From Pseudomonas veronii (GTDB taxonomy: Bacteria; Pseudomonadota; Gammaproteobacteria; Pseudomonadales; Pseudomonadaceae), in the NCBI RefSeq assembly GCF_001439695.1, contig NZ_JYLL01000033.1, forward strand, positions 1-64,000: a DNA stretch of 64,000 bases, in the 5' to 3' direction. Shown here in pieces: positions 32,069 to 39,515 of the stretch (the stretch's first letter is position 1; every line of letters begins with the position of its first letter). A model generated the notes under the pieces. It saw nothing but the letters and a program-made list of their open reading frames with translations. It did not search any database and was not told where the DNA came from. Both the position numbers and the translations under genes were made by a program.

Positions 32069-33094
32069 ATGCAAGTGAAACACCTGCTGCTGATCGCCAT
32101 CCTCGCCATGACTGCTGCTTGCTCGTCAACAAAGGAAGTCGTCGACGAAAACCTGAGCGAAGTCGAGCTGTATCAACAAGCTCAAAAAGACTTGGACAAT
32201 AATAGCTACACCAGTGCCACAGCCAAGCTGAAGGCCCTGGAGTCGCGCTATCCGTTCGGGCGCTACGCCGACCAGGCCCAGCTCGAGCTGATCTACGCCA
32301 ACTACAAGAACGCCGAGCCGGAAGCCGCCAAGTCCGCCGCCGAGCGTTTTATCCGCCTGCACCCGCAGCACCCGAACGTCGACTATGCCTACTACCTCAA
32401 GGGCCTGACCTCGTTCGACCAGGACGTTGGCCTGCTGGCGCGCTTCCTGCCGCTGGACATGACCAAGCGTGACCCGGGCGCTGCCCGCGACTCCTACAAC
32501 GAGTTCGCCCAGCTGACCAGCCGCTATCCCAACAGCCGCTACGCGCCGGACGCCAAGCAGCGCATGATCTACCTGCGTAACCTGCTGGCCTCCTACGAAA
32601 TCCACGTGGCCCACTACTACCTGACCCGTCAGGCTTACGTGGCAGCCGCCAACCGTGGTCGCTATGTCGTGGAAAACTTTCAGGAAACCCCTTCCGTGGG
32701 TGACGGCCTGGCGGTGATGACCGAGGCCTACCAGCGCCTGCACCTGGACGCCCTGGCGGCCACCAGCCTGGAAACCCTGAAGCTCAACTACCCGGATCAC
32801 CCAAGCCTGAAAGACGGCCAGTTCGTGCCTCAGGTTGCCGAAGCGGACAACCGTTCGTGGCTGAGCAAGTACACCCTGGGCCTGATCGAGTCGCGTCCAC
32901 CGCTGCCGCCGGGTGAAACCCGCGCCAACCAGGACGTGATGAAACAGTTCCAGGACGCCAAGGAAGCCATCCCTGCGGACCTCAAGCCCCATGATGAAAA
33001 TGGCGATGTGATCGAAGAACAAGCGCCGCAAGCCCTGGGCAACAACCAGGACCGCTCGTGGTTCAGCTACATGACCTTCGGTGTGTTCGACTGA
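32069..33094 (+). CDS. bamD: BamD/ComL, outer-membrane assembly lipoprotein
   Basis: 341 residues from the ATG that gives a lipoprotein signal (LAMTAACSS, lipidated Cys at about residue 18). The mature part is a set of TPR helices (SEVELYQQAQKDLDNNSY, RYPFGRYADQAQLELIYANY, RFIRLHPQHPNVDYAYY). It is a necessary part of the BAM complex that inserts outer-membrane proteins. It is longer than E. coli BamD (about 245) by a C-terminal extension, as usual in pseudomonads. Followed by a strong terminator. Confidence 0.96.
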   Translation: MQVKHLLLIAILAMTAACSSTKEVVDENLSEVELYQQAQKDLDNNSYTSATAKLKALESRYPFGRYADQAQLELIYANYKNAEPEAAKSAAERFIRLHPQHPNVDYAYYLKGLTSFDQDVGLLARFLPLDMTKRDPGAARDSYNEFAQLTSRYPNSRYAPDAKQRMIYLRNLLASYEIHVAHYYLTRQAYVAAANRGRYVVENFQETPSVGDGLAVMTEAYQRLHLDALAATSLETLKLNYPDHPSLKDGQFVPQVAEADNRSWLSKYTLGLIESRPPLPPGETRANQDVMKQFQDAKEAIPADLKPHDENGDVIEEQAPQALGNNQDRSWFSYMTFGVFD

Positions 33095-33110
33095 TCATCC
33101 GACGCAACGT

Positions 33111-33140
33111 AAAAAGGGAGCCCTCGGGGCTCCCTTTTTT
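33111..33140 (+). terminator. Rho-independent terminator of bamD
   Basis: GGGAGCCC-tcg-GGGCTCCC followed by six T, with matching A on the other side, so it may work both ways. Confidence 0.88.
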
Positions 33141-33219
33141 ATGCGCAAGCGTTATTGCGCTGTGCGCCTGCCACGTCCTTGGCTAAACTGGCGCATTCCT
33201 TGTCGAGAAACTGCCCATC

Positions 33220-33453
33220 ATGGTTCGTCTACTGTTCTGGATTGCCGTCATTGCTGCCGCGGTATGGTTCTGGCGCAAATTCAAAAACCCGGCCGTCAAA
33301 CAACAACGCTCCGGCGAACCCGACGCAACGCCAATGGTGCGCTGCGCTCACTGCGGCGTACATCTGCCGCAGGACCGAGCACTGAGCTCACGGCAAGAAT
33401 GGTATTGCACCCAGGCGCATCTGGAGCAAGGGCCGAAAGCTATCCAACGTTGA
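33220..33453 (+). CDS. PP0621 family small zinc-ribbon membrane protein
   Basis: A 77-residue protein with an N-terminal membrane span (about 3-19) and a Cys motif (CAHCGVHLPQD, then WYCTQAHLEQG) that can hold one zinc. Small proteins of this type lie next to thiO in Pseudomonas and are of unknown function. The 3' end overlaps the convergent thiO gene by 14 bases. Confidence 0.8.
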   Translation: MVRLLFWIAVIAAAVWFWRKFKNPAVKQQRSGEPDATPMVRCAHCGVHLPQDRALSSRQEWYCTQAHLEQGPKAIQR

Positions 33454-34549
33454 TCCGACCTGCGGGCGCGTAGGGCGCAGGGTCGATGATCGGCGTGTGC
33501 CCCAGCAACAAATCGGCGAATAACTGGCACGACGCCGGCGCCAGCACGAGGCCGTTGCGGTAATGCCCGCAATTGAGCCACAGCCCGTTGAAACCGGGGA
33601 CAGGACCGATGTAGGGAATACCTTCCGGCGAGCCTGGCCGCAGGCCCGCCCAATGGCCAACCACCTCGGCATCCGCCAGGGCGGGAATCAACTCCACGGC
33701 CGAAGCCTTCAGGCTCTCCAGCGCCGATCCGGTCGGCGTCTTGTCGAACCCTTCATGTTCCAGGGTACTGCCAATCAGAATGTGCCCGTCACGCCGCGGG
33801 ATCGCATAACGCCCGTTGGCCAGGACCATGCTCGACAGAAAGTCCGAGGCGCATTTGTACAGAATCATCTGGCCTTTGACCGGCTCAACCGGCAGCGACA
33901 GGCCCAGCTTGTCCAGCAACTGCCCACTCCAGGCCCCCGCCGCAAGCACGACCTGATCACCGAGCACCGGCCCGGCAGGCGTATTCACGCCGACGACGTT
34001 GTCGCCGTCCAACACAAAGCCGTCAACTTCGCACTGTTCATGAATCGTCACGCCTGGGAGCGCCAGCAGCGCCGCCTTGAGGGATTTGATCAGGCGCGGG
34101 TTGCGCACATTCGCCACATTCGCCATGTAGATCGCCTGGGAGTAACCACCGCCCAGCACCGGAACCGCATCATGGGCGACCGACACATCCACCTTGCTCA
34201 ATGGCCGTCCTTCGCGCGCGGCCCAGGCCAATGCGTCGGCTTCATCCTCCAGGTCCAGCCAGTAGAGCCCGGTGGTGTGGACCTCCGGATCAACGCCGGT
34301 ATCGGCAAACAAGCGCTCGGCCAGTTGTGGATAAAAGTCCTGGGACCAATGAGCCAAAGCCGTGACTGCCGGGCTGTAGCGCCACGGGTACAGTGGCGAG
34401 ACAATGCCGCCGCCTGCCCACGAGGACTCCTGCCCGAGCCCCGAGCGCTCCAGCAGTACGACTGCCAGGCCCTGGGTCGCCAGGTTGAACGCCGTCAACA
34501 AGCCGATTACTCCGCCACCGACCACCACCACTCGCTGTTGCTTAGCCAT
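33440..34549 (-). CDS. thiO: ThiO, glycine oxidase (FAD-dependent)
   Basis: 369 residues starting MAKQQRVVVVGGGVIGLLTAF, which places the Rossmann FAD motif near the N-terminus; the frame is open 26 codons more, without protein-like content. DAO-family features are RRDGHILIGSTLEHEGFDK and WAGLRPGSPEGIPYIGPVPG near the C-terminus. ThiO turns glycine into the imine used for the thiazole part of thiamine. No other thiamine gene is close; the place between bamD and the minor pilins is usual for Pseudomonas. Confidence 0.92.
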   Translation of the reverse strand: MAKQQRVVVVGGGVIGLLTAFNLATQGLAVVLLERSGLGQESSWAGGGIVSPLYPWRYSPAVTALAHWSQDFYPQLAERLFADTGVDPEVHTTGLYWLDLEDEADALAWAAREGRPLSKVDVSVAHDAVPVLGGGYSQAIYMANVANVRNPRLIKSLKAALLALPGVTIHEQCEVDGFVLDGDNVVGVNTPAGPVLGDQVVLAAGAWSGQLLDKLGLSLPVEPVKGQMILYKCASDFLSSMVLANGRYAIPRRDGHILIGSTLEHEGFDKTPTGSALESLKASAVELIPALADAEVVGHWAGLRPGSPEGIPYIGPVPGFNGLWLNCGHYRNGLVLAPASCQLFADLLLGHTPIIDPAPYAPAGRINVG

Positions 34550-34611
34550 CATTTGATCCAGCCGATAAAAAGGGAAAAGCGCACTCGGCGCCCACTCATG
34601 GAGTACACCCA

Positions 34612-35013
34612 TCACTGCCCCCAGCATGTCTTGCGTGACATGCCTGGGGCCGCTCCGGGGTTGGTCCGCGCACCGCTACTGGTCAGGCTGAATGCCCCGC
34701 AAGCGTCGCCTGCCATGACAGAGTCGACGCCTGGTGTGGCCAGCAGGCTGAAATCCTGAGGGTTCAGCGCAGCCGTGATTCTATAGCGATCATTGCCGAC
34801 GCTGACGCCGCTTGCATCAATAAAACTGCCATTGCTCGTGTAATACCGCTCCAGAGACTGAGCTTGCTCGGTCAACAGCACGACAATTTCCGCGCGATAG
34901 GCCTTGTTCACATGGCCGACATACGCCGGATAAACGACACCGGCCAGCACCGCGACGATCGCCACGGCAGTCAGTAACTCAATCAATGTAAAACCCTGGC
35001 TATCCATGCCCAT
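34612..35013 (-). CDS. pilE: PilE-like type IV minor pilin
   Basis: A 133-residue prepilin. The class III leader MGMDSQG is followed by FTLIELLTAVAIVAVLAGVVYPAY, with Glu5 of the mature pilin kept. A pair of Cys at the C-terminus (DACGAF and KTCWGQ) can form the D-loop disulfide. GAGGAG seven bases before the ATG supports this start. Last gene of pilV-pilW-pilX-pilE, which prime pilus assembly. Confidence 0.88.
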   Translation of the reverse strand: MGMDSQGFTLIELLTAVAIVAVLAGVVYPAYVGHVNKAYRAEIVVLLTEQAQSLERYYTSNGSFIDASGVSVGNDRYRITAALNPQDFSLLATPGVDSVMAGDACGAFSLTSSGARTNPGAAPGMSRKTCWGQ

Positions 35014-35024
35014 TGCGCCGCTCC

Positions 35025-35555
35025 TCAGTAAAGTTGTCGCCACATCACTCGCTGAAACCGCGAGCGCCCTCCCTCGTCCACCCGCGCATACATGGCCTCC
35101 AGCACCGTGCGCGATTGGCCACGGAGCCCCACCGCCGTAACCCGATAGAGCATTGCCGGCATCTGCGCAGGCAAATGAGCCAGCCCCACGACAGGCCCGA
35201 GCGCTTGAACCGCGTAAAGACCGCCGTCCATGGCGGCCCAGTTCACCCTCGAAACGGGATCGGTTCCGGGAGCTATCACCGAAGACGACTCGCGCGGCGG
35301 CGCACAGGTGATGATCGACGCGCACACAGGCCACGCGGCGCCTGCCCGCCGCACGGCCGCCTCCCCCAGCCTCAGGCCACTTTCGGCACTTTGCAGCGAC
35401 TGGTTGCGATGCCAGACACTGCCAACGACCTTCTGCTGGGACACCGCACCCTGCATCGAAGACAATGCGATCAGCGATAACAACAACAGGAATACCAGGC
35501 TGATCAGCAGCACCATGCCCACCTGCCGTCGTTCAACAACACGAAACCCTGCCAT
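35025..35555 (-). CDS. pilX: PilX type IV minor pilin
   Basis: A 176-residue protein starting MAGFRVVERRQVGMVLLISL. The leader lacks the common G-F/E5 form, and the membrane segment (MVLLISLVFLLLLSLIALSSM) is followed by QSAESGLRLGEAAVRRAG, the PilX pattern. It lies 11 bases before pilE; in P. aeruginosa pilY1 lies at this place. Confidence 0.85.
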   Translation of the reverse strand: MAGFRVVERRQVGMVLLISLVFLLLLSLIALSSMQGAVSQQKVVGSVWHRNQSLQSAESGLRLGEAAVRRAGAAWPVCASIITCAPPRESSSVIAPGTDPVSRVNWAAMDGGLYAVQALGPVVGLAHLPAQMPAMLYRVTAVGLRGQSRTVLEAMYARVDEGGRSRFQRVMWRQLY

Positions 35556-35562
35556 GGTCGCC

Positions 35563-36270
35563 CTACCCCAGCCGGTTGCGCAGCGCTGCAACCACGCTCC
35601 AGGTTTGCGCCTTCACCAACCCGTCCGGGTCTTGCAGCGTCAAACGGATGCGTACACTGCGTATCAGCGAATTGTCGGCCGGGCCGGGGTCATACCCCAC
35701 CACCGGCGTCGAGTCAGGCTTGGCTGCCACGCCGAAACTGATCTCGAACGCCTGCACGTTGTCCACCAGCACCGCCTTGGCCGGGGCTGACGGGGTACTG
35801 ACTTTCAGCTGGCCAGCCTCGAAGGTGTAGGTGAGCTGGCGTATCGCAAAGCGTATCTGCCCCGGCACGGCGGGTGGTGGCGTACCGGCATAAGCGTGGG
35901 CAGAGCCGGAGCAGTCGGACAATACGGTCCAATCCGGCGCGCCGCCGTCCTCGCCGACCTCAGCGCTGACCAGCGTCAGCGACCTTGCGTCACCCGTGGC
36001 ACTCCAGCTGATTGGTCGATCGAAAGCCAACGGCGCACCTTCGATCGATGCCGTAGCCAGGCAACCGAACATGCCCGCCAGGCGAATGTCCTGAACCAGC
36101 TTGCCGAGCGCAAACCGCGCATCATCCTGCAGCAGCATGGCGGCCTGCTGGCTGGCATCGGTGGTTCGAGCGCTGATGGCGATTTGGCTGAACCCAAGGC
36201 TCAGCACCAACCCGAGCGTCAACGCCAGCAGCAGCTCCAACACACTGAAACCCCGCACCCGCCGATTCAT
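35563..36270 (-). CDS. pilW: PilW type IV minor pilin
   Basis: A 235-residue prepilin with leader MNRRVRG and FSVLELLLALTLGLVLSLGF; Glu5 is present. The region LLQDDARFALGKLVQDIRLAGMFGC is the PilW family signature. The start overlaps the pilV stop as ATGA, and pilX follows seven bases on. Confidence 0.9.
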   Translation of the reverse strand: MNRRVRGFSVLELLLALTLGLVLSLGFSQIAISARTTDASQQAAMLLQDDARFALGKLVQDIRLAGMFGCLATASIEGAPLAFDRPISWSATGDARSLTLVSAEVGEDGGAPDWTVLSDCSGSAHAYAGTPPPAVPGQIRFAIRQLTYTFEAGQLKVSTPSAPAKAVLVDNVQAFEISFGVAAKPDSTPVVGYDPGPADNSLIRSVRIRLTLQDPDGLVKAQTWSVVAALRNRLG

Positions 36271-36752
36271 TGCGACACCTGCGATTCATCGGCGATGCGG
36301 CTGGTGAGTGTGAGCGTTTCCCTCGCCCCGGCTTTTTTTGCCCCCCTGGCATCATCCCAACTGATGCTCACGGTCACCTCATCGGCACGAACGAGCACCG
36401 AGCCACTGCCGCTGTCGCCGGCGAAACCGATGATATTGGCCTCGAAATCATGCAGGTCGAGGTCGCGCACGCTGCCCGTCGACGTGAACAGTGGCGCACG
36501 CTCGGTTCGCACCCACGAATAGTCGGCGCCAGCATTGGCGCGAATGCGGTCCAGCATGTCGTAGGCGATGAAGCTGGCCTGGCTGGTCATCCGCGTACTG
36601 TCGGTGTACTTGAGCGCATTGAGCTGGACCACCGCAGCGCCCAGCAGGCCGATCACCAGAATCAGCACCGCCACCACCACCTCGATCAGGGTCATGCCGG
36701 TTTGGTGGCGGGAAGTCACCGGTCGAAACAAAGCAGTCGAGCAAGCAAGCAT
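36267..36752 (-). CDS. pilV: PilV type IV minor pilin
   Basis: 161 residues if started at MLACSTALFRPV; a nearby ATG four codons earlier has its ribosome site directly against it and is less likely. The leader ends RHQTG before MTLIEVVVAVLILVIGLLGAA, so prepilin peptidase should cut before Met, with Glu5 kept. ASFIAYDMLDRIRANAG is typical for PilV. First gene of the leftward minor-pilin operon. Confidence 0.85.
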   Translation of the reverse strand: MLACSTALFRPVTSRHQTGMTLIEVVVAVLILVIGLLGAAVVQLNALKYTDSTRMTSQASFIAYDMLDRIRANAGADYSWVRTERAPLFTSTGSVRDLDLHDFEANIIGFAGDSGSGSVLVRADEVTVSISWDDARGAKKAGARETLTLTSRIADESQVSQ

Positions 36753-36956
36753 TACCGTCGTCATCCCTGTCAAAGGCCGGAAAAAGCAGGAAAAACCTGC
36801 TGTGCGGCCCAAGACTAGCGGCGGTTTTCGGCCTGTGCCGCTCCCGGAACAAAGGGAAATACTTTGGACATAAAGGCCAGCATTCAACGCCACGACCGGA
36901 GCGCTATACCTAGGCATGCCACCTGAATATTCATCGCGTCCACGGAGGGACCGCAC

Positions 36957-37538
36957 ATGACACAACGAGGCTTCACCCTGATCGAACTACTGCTCGGGCT
37001 GATCCTGAGCGGCATCCTCGCGCAGCTGGCGGTCCCCAGTTTCAAGGGGTTGCTGGAGTCCCAGCAGCGACACAGTGCGGCCCAGTCTCTGGTTGGCGGC
37101 CTGCGCTATGCGCGCAGCGAAGCCATCGCACGCAACCGGGCGGTAGTCATTCATGCCTTGGACGACGATTGGAGCAGGGGCTGGCGGGTGATCGTGGACC
37201 TGAACGGGCGAGGCCATCTGGACGACGATAATCCCGTACTGCTGGAGCATCAGGACAATGGGCGCGTACCGATCGTGGGCAATGGCCCGGTCAGGAGCCA
37301 GGTACGCTTCAGCGGGCTGGGCGAGCCGGTCTTTGCCGGCGGGGGCTTTCGTGCCGGCACCGTGCATGTATGCGCCACGGATCAGGCACAAAGCCTGTTT
37401 CAAGTGGTGCTGGCCCCCAGCGGACGCATCAGCCTGCGCCGGGATAAAACCGAGCAGGCATTATGCCGGGGCTCGCTCAACACCCTGGGACTCAGAGCAG
37501 CGAACGCACCCGCAGCTCCTTGGGCATGGAGAAAGTGA
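36957..37538 (+). CDS. fimT: FimT/FimU (GspH-like) type IV minor pilin
   Basis: A 193-residue prepilin with the short leader MTQRG and FTLIELLLGLILSGILAQLAVPSF. QQRHSAAQSLVGGLRYARSEAIARN is the GspH/FimT domain start. It may be FimU, FimT or both in one. It is divergent from pilV, with about 200 bases between, and its last 47 bases overlap the convergent ispH. Some FimT proteins bind DNA for natural transformation; not shown here. Confidence 0.88.
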   Translation: MTQRGFTLIELLLGLILSGILAQLAVPSFKGLLESQQRHSAAQSLVGGLRYARSEAIARNRAVVIHALDDDWSRGWRVIVDLNGRGHLDDDNPVLLEHQDNGRVPIVGNGPVRSQVRFSGLGEPVFAGGGFRAGTVHVCATDQAQSLFQVVLAPSGRISLRRDKTEQALCRGSLNTLGLRAANAPAAPWAWRK

Positions 37539-38439
37539 TGTTCTCCTCACGACCGGCCAACTCATCGGCACCGGTGGCGCCCCAGGCCTGCAACTGCTGG
37601 ATCACACCGCGCACCAGCACTTCCGGTGCCGAGGCGCCCGCAGTGATGCCGATGCGCTCGACGCCGTCGAACCAGCTGCGCTGCATGTCCTCGGCGCCGT
37701 CGATCAGGTACGCCGGCGTGGCCATGCGTTCAGCCAGTTCACGCAGGCGGTTGGAGTTGGAGCTGTTAGGGCTGCCGACAACCAGCACCACATCACATTC
37801 ATCGGCCAGTTGCTTGACTGCGTCCTGGCGGTTTTGCGTGGCGTAGCAGATGTCGTCCTTGCGTGGGCCGCCAATTGCCGGGAAGCGTGTGCGCAAGGCA
37901 TCGATCACTCGGCTGGTGTCGTCCATCGACAACGTGGTCTGGGTGACGAAGGCCAAACGCTCAGGGTTGCGTACCTGCAGGTTGGCGACGTCTTTTTCGT
38001 CTTCCACCAGGTAGATCGCGCCACCGTTGCTGCCATCGTACTGGCCCATGGTGCCTTCGACTTCCGGGTGGCCAGCGTGGCCGATCAGGATGCATTCACG
38101 GCCATCGCGGCTGTAGCGCGCGACTTCGATATGCACCTTGGTAACCAATGGGCAGGTGGCATCGAACACTTTCAGGCCGCGGCCTGCTGCTTCGGTCCGC
38201 ACCGCCTGGGATACGCCGTGGGCGCTGAAGATAACGATAACGTCGTCCGGCACCTGGTCGAGCTCTTCGACAAAGATGGCGCCGCGAGCGCGCAAGTCTT
38301 CGACCACGAATTTGTTGTGGACGACTTCATGGCGCACATAAATCGGCGGCCCGAAGACTTCCAGCGCACGGTTGACGATTTCGATCGCGCGGTCCACGCC
38401 GGCGCAGAAGCCACGGGGGTTGGCGAGTTTGATTTGCAT
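37492..38439 (-). CDS. ispH: IspH, 4-hydroxy-3-methylbut-2-enyl diphosphate reductase
   Basis: A 315-residue Fe-S enzyme, the last step of the MEP isoprenoid pathway. The three cluster cysteines are visible: GFCAGVDRAI (12), ATCPLVTKVH (about 96) and the later Cys near CYATQNRQDA. The catalytic Glu is in GHPEVEGTMGQ. The substrate-binding loop GSPNSSNSNRL is kept. It follows fkpB and lspA in the usual chromosomal order, with a REPIN between. Confidence 0.97.
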   Translation of the reverse strand: MQIKLANPRGFCAGVDRAIEIVNRALEVFGPPIYVRHEVVHNKFVVEDLRARGAIFVEELDQVPDDVIVIFSAHGVSQAVRTEAAGRGLKVFDATCPLVTKVHIEVARYSRDGRECILIGHAGHPEVEGTMGQYDGSNGGAIYLVEDEKDVANLQVRNPERLAFVTQTTLSMDDTSRVIDALRTRFPAIGGPRKDDICYATQNRQDAVKQLADECDVVLVVGSPNSSNSNRLRELAERMATPAYLIDGAEDMQRSWFDGVERIGITAGASAPEVLVRGVIQQLQAWGATGADELAGREENITFSMPKELRVRSLL

Positions 38440-38457
38440 GCTGTGCCTCGTGTCTTT

Positions 38458-38543
38458 GTGGGAGCTGGCTTGCCTGCGATGCGGTCGACTCGGTGTATCA
38501 GGTACACCGAGGTGATGCCATCGCAGGCAAGCCAGCGCCCGCA
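38458..38543. repeat. REP doublet (REPIN) between fkpB and ispH
   Basis: GTGGGAGCTGGCTTGCCTGC and its inverted copy GCAGGCAAGCCAGC lie about 40 bases apart and enclose a second small hairpin (CGGTGTA/TACACCG). This is the repeat form spread by RAYT enzymes in P. fluorescens group genomes. Confidence 0.85.
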
Positions 38544-38560
38544 GGAGCCGGTTCTGTCAG

Positions 38561-39013
38561 TTAGAGCGCTTTAACGTCGAAGATTTCTACGTCAAACGTC
38601 AAGGTTTTACCGGCCAACGGGTGGTTGAAGTCGATGGTCACTTGCGCGTCATCGAAGGCTTTGACCACACCCGGCAGCTCGGTGTTCGCCGCATCGTTGA
38701 AGATCACCAGCAGGCCTTCCGACAGCTCCATGTCCTGGAACTGCGAACGCGGGATGATCTGTACGTTTTGCGGGTTGGGCTGGCCAAAGGCGTTTTCCGG
38801 CAGGATCTGCAGGGTGCGCTTGTCGCCGGCCTTGAAGCCGAACAAGGCCGCTTCAAAACCCGGCAGCAGGTTGCCATCGCCCACCTTGAAGGTCGCCGGG
38901 GATTTGTCGAACGTGCTGTCGACCGTGTCGCCATTCTCCAGGCGCAATGCGAAATGCAAGGTGACTTCCGTGTTCTGGCCGATGCGTTGTTCAGCCAATA
39001 CCTGATCAGTCAT
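38561..39013 (-). CDS. fkpB: FkpB/SlpA, FKBP-type peptidyl-prolyl isomerase
   Basis: A 150-residue SlyD-like FKBP. The FKBP half-domains (TVDSTFDKSPATFKVGDGNLLPGFEAALFGF and TFDVEIFDV) enclose an IF chaperone insert (about 70-125). No His tail as in SlyD. The start overlaps the lspA stop by eight bases. fkpB-lspA-ileS is a well-known gene order. Confidence 0.93.
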   Translation of the reverse strand: MTDQVLAEQRIGQNTEVTLHFALRLENGDTVDSTFDKSPATFKVGDGNLLPGFEAALFGFKAGDKRTLQILPENAFGQPNPQNVQIIPRSQFQDMELSEGLLVIFNDAANTELPGVVKAFDDAQVTIDFNHPLAGKTLTFDVEIFDVKAL

Positions 39014-39515
39014 GAACGGTCTCTCCGGTTTTCTTACTTTTGAACATATCGAGTGCCAGCATGATTGCACCGACGGTGATGGCGCTGTCGGCAAAATTGA
39101 ACGCGGGGAAGTACCAGCGGTTCTGCCAATGCACCAGAATGAAGTCGATCACATGGCCCAGGGCGATGCGGTCGTACAGGTTGCCCAGCGCGCCACCCAG
39201 CACCAGCGCCAAGGCGATGGCCAGCCAGGTGTCATCGCGCCCCAGGCGCTTGAGCCAGACCACCAGCACCGCACTGACCACCACGGCGATCAGGGCGAAC
39301 AACCAGCGCTGCCAGCCGCCGCCATCGGCCAGGAAGCTGAACGCCGCGCCGGTGTTATAGGCCAGCGTCCAGCTGAAGTAATCCGGGATCACCACGATCT
39401 GCTGGAACATCTCCAGGGAGCCCTCGAAGTGAGCCTTGCTGACCTGGTCGATGACCAGGACCAGCACGCTCAATACGAGCCAGCCAAGACGTCCGAAACG
39501 ACTGGCGTTAGGCAT
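39006..39515 (-). CDS. lspA: LspA, prolipoprotein signal peptidase II
   Basis: A 169-residue membrane aspartyl protease with four spans. The catalytic Asp pair lies in GNLYDRIALGHVIDF and FNFADSAITVG. Other family motifs are VIDQVSK and NTGAAFSF. It cuts the signal peptide of lipoproteins such as BamD. The start at MPNASRF overlaps the ileS stop; an ATG seven codons earlier is possible. Confidence 0.96.
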   Translation of the reverse strand: MPNASRFGRLGWLVLSVLVLVIDQVSKAHFEGSLEMFQQIVVIPDYFSWTLAYNTGAAFSFLADGGGWQRWLFALIAVVVSAVLVVWLKRLGRDDTWLAIALALVLGGALGNLYDRIALGHVIDFILVHWQNRWYFPAFNFADSAITVGAIMLALDMFKSKKTGETVHD

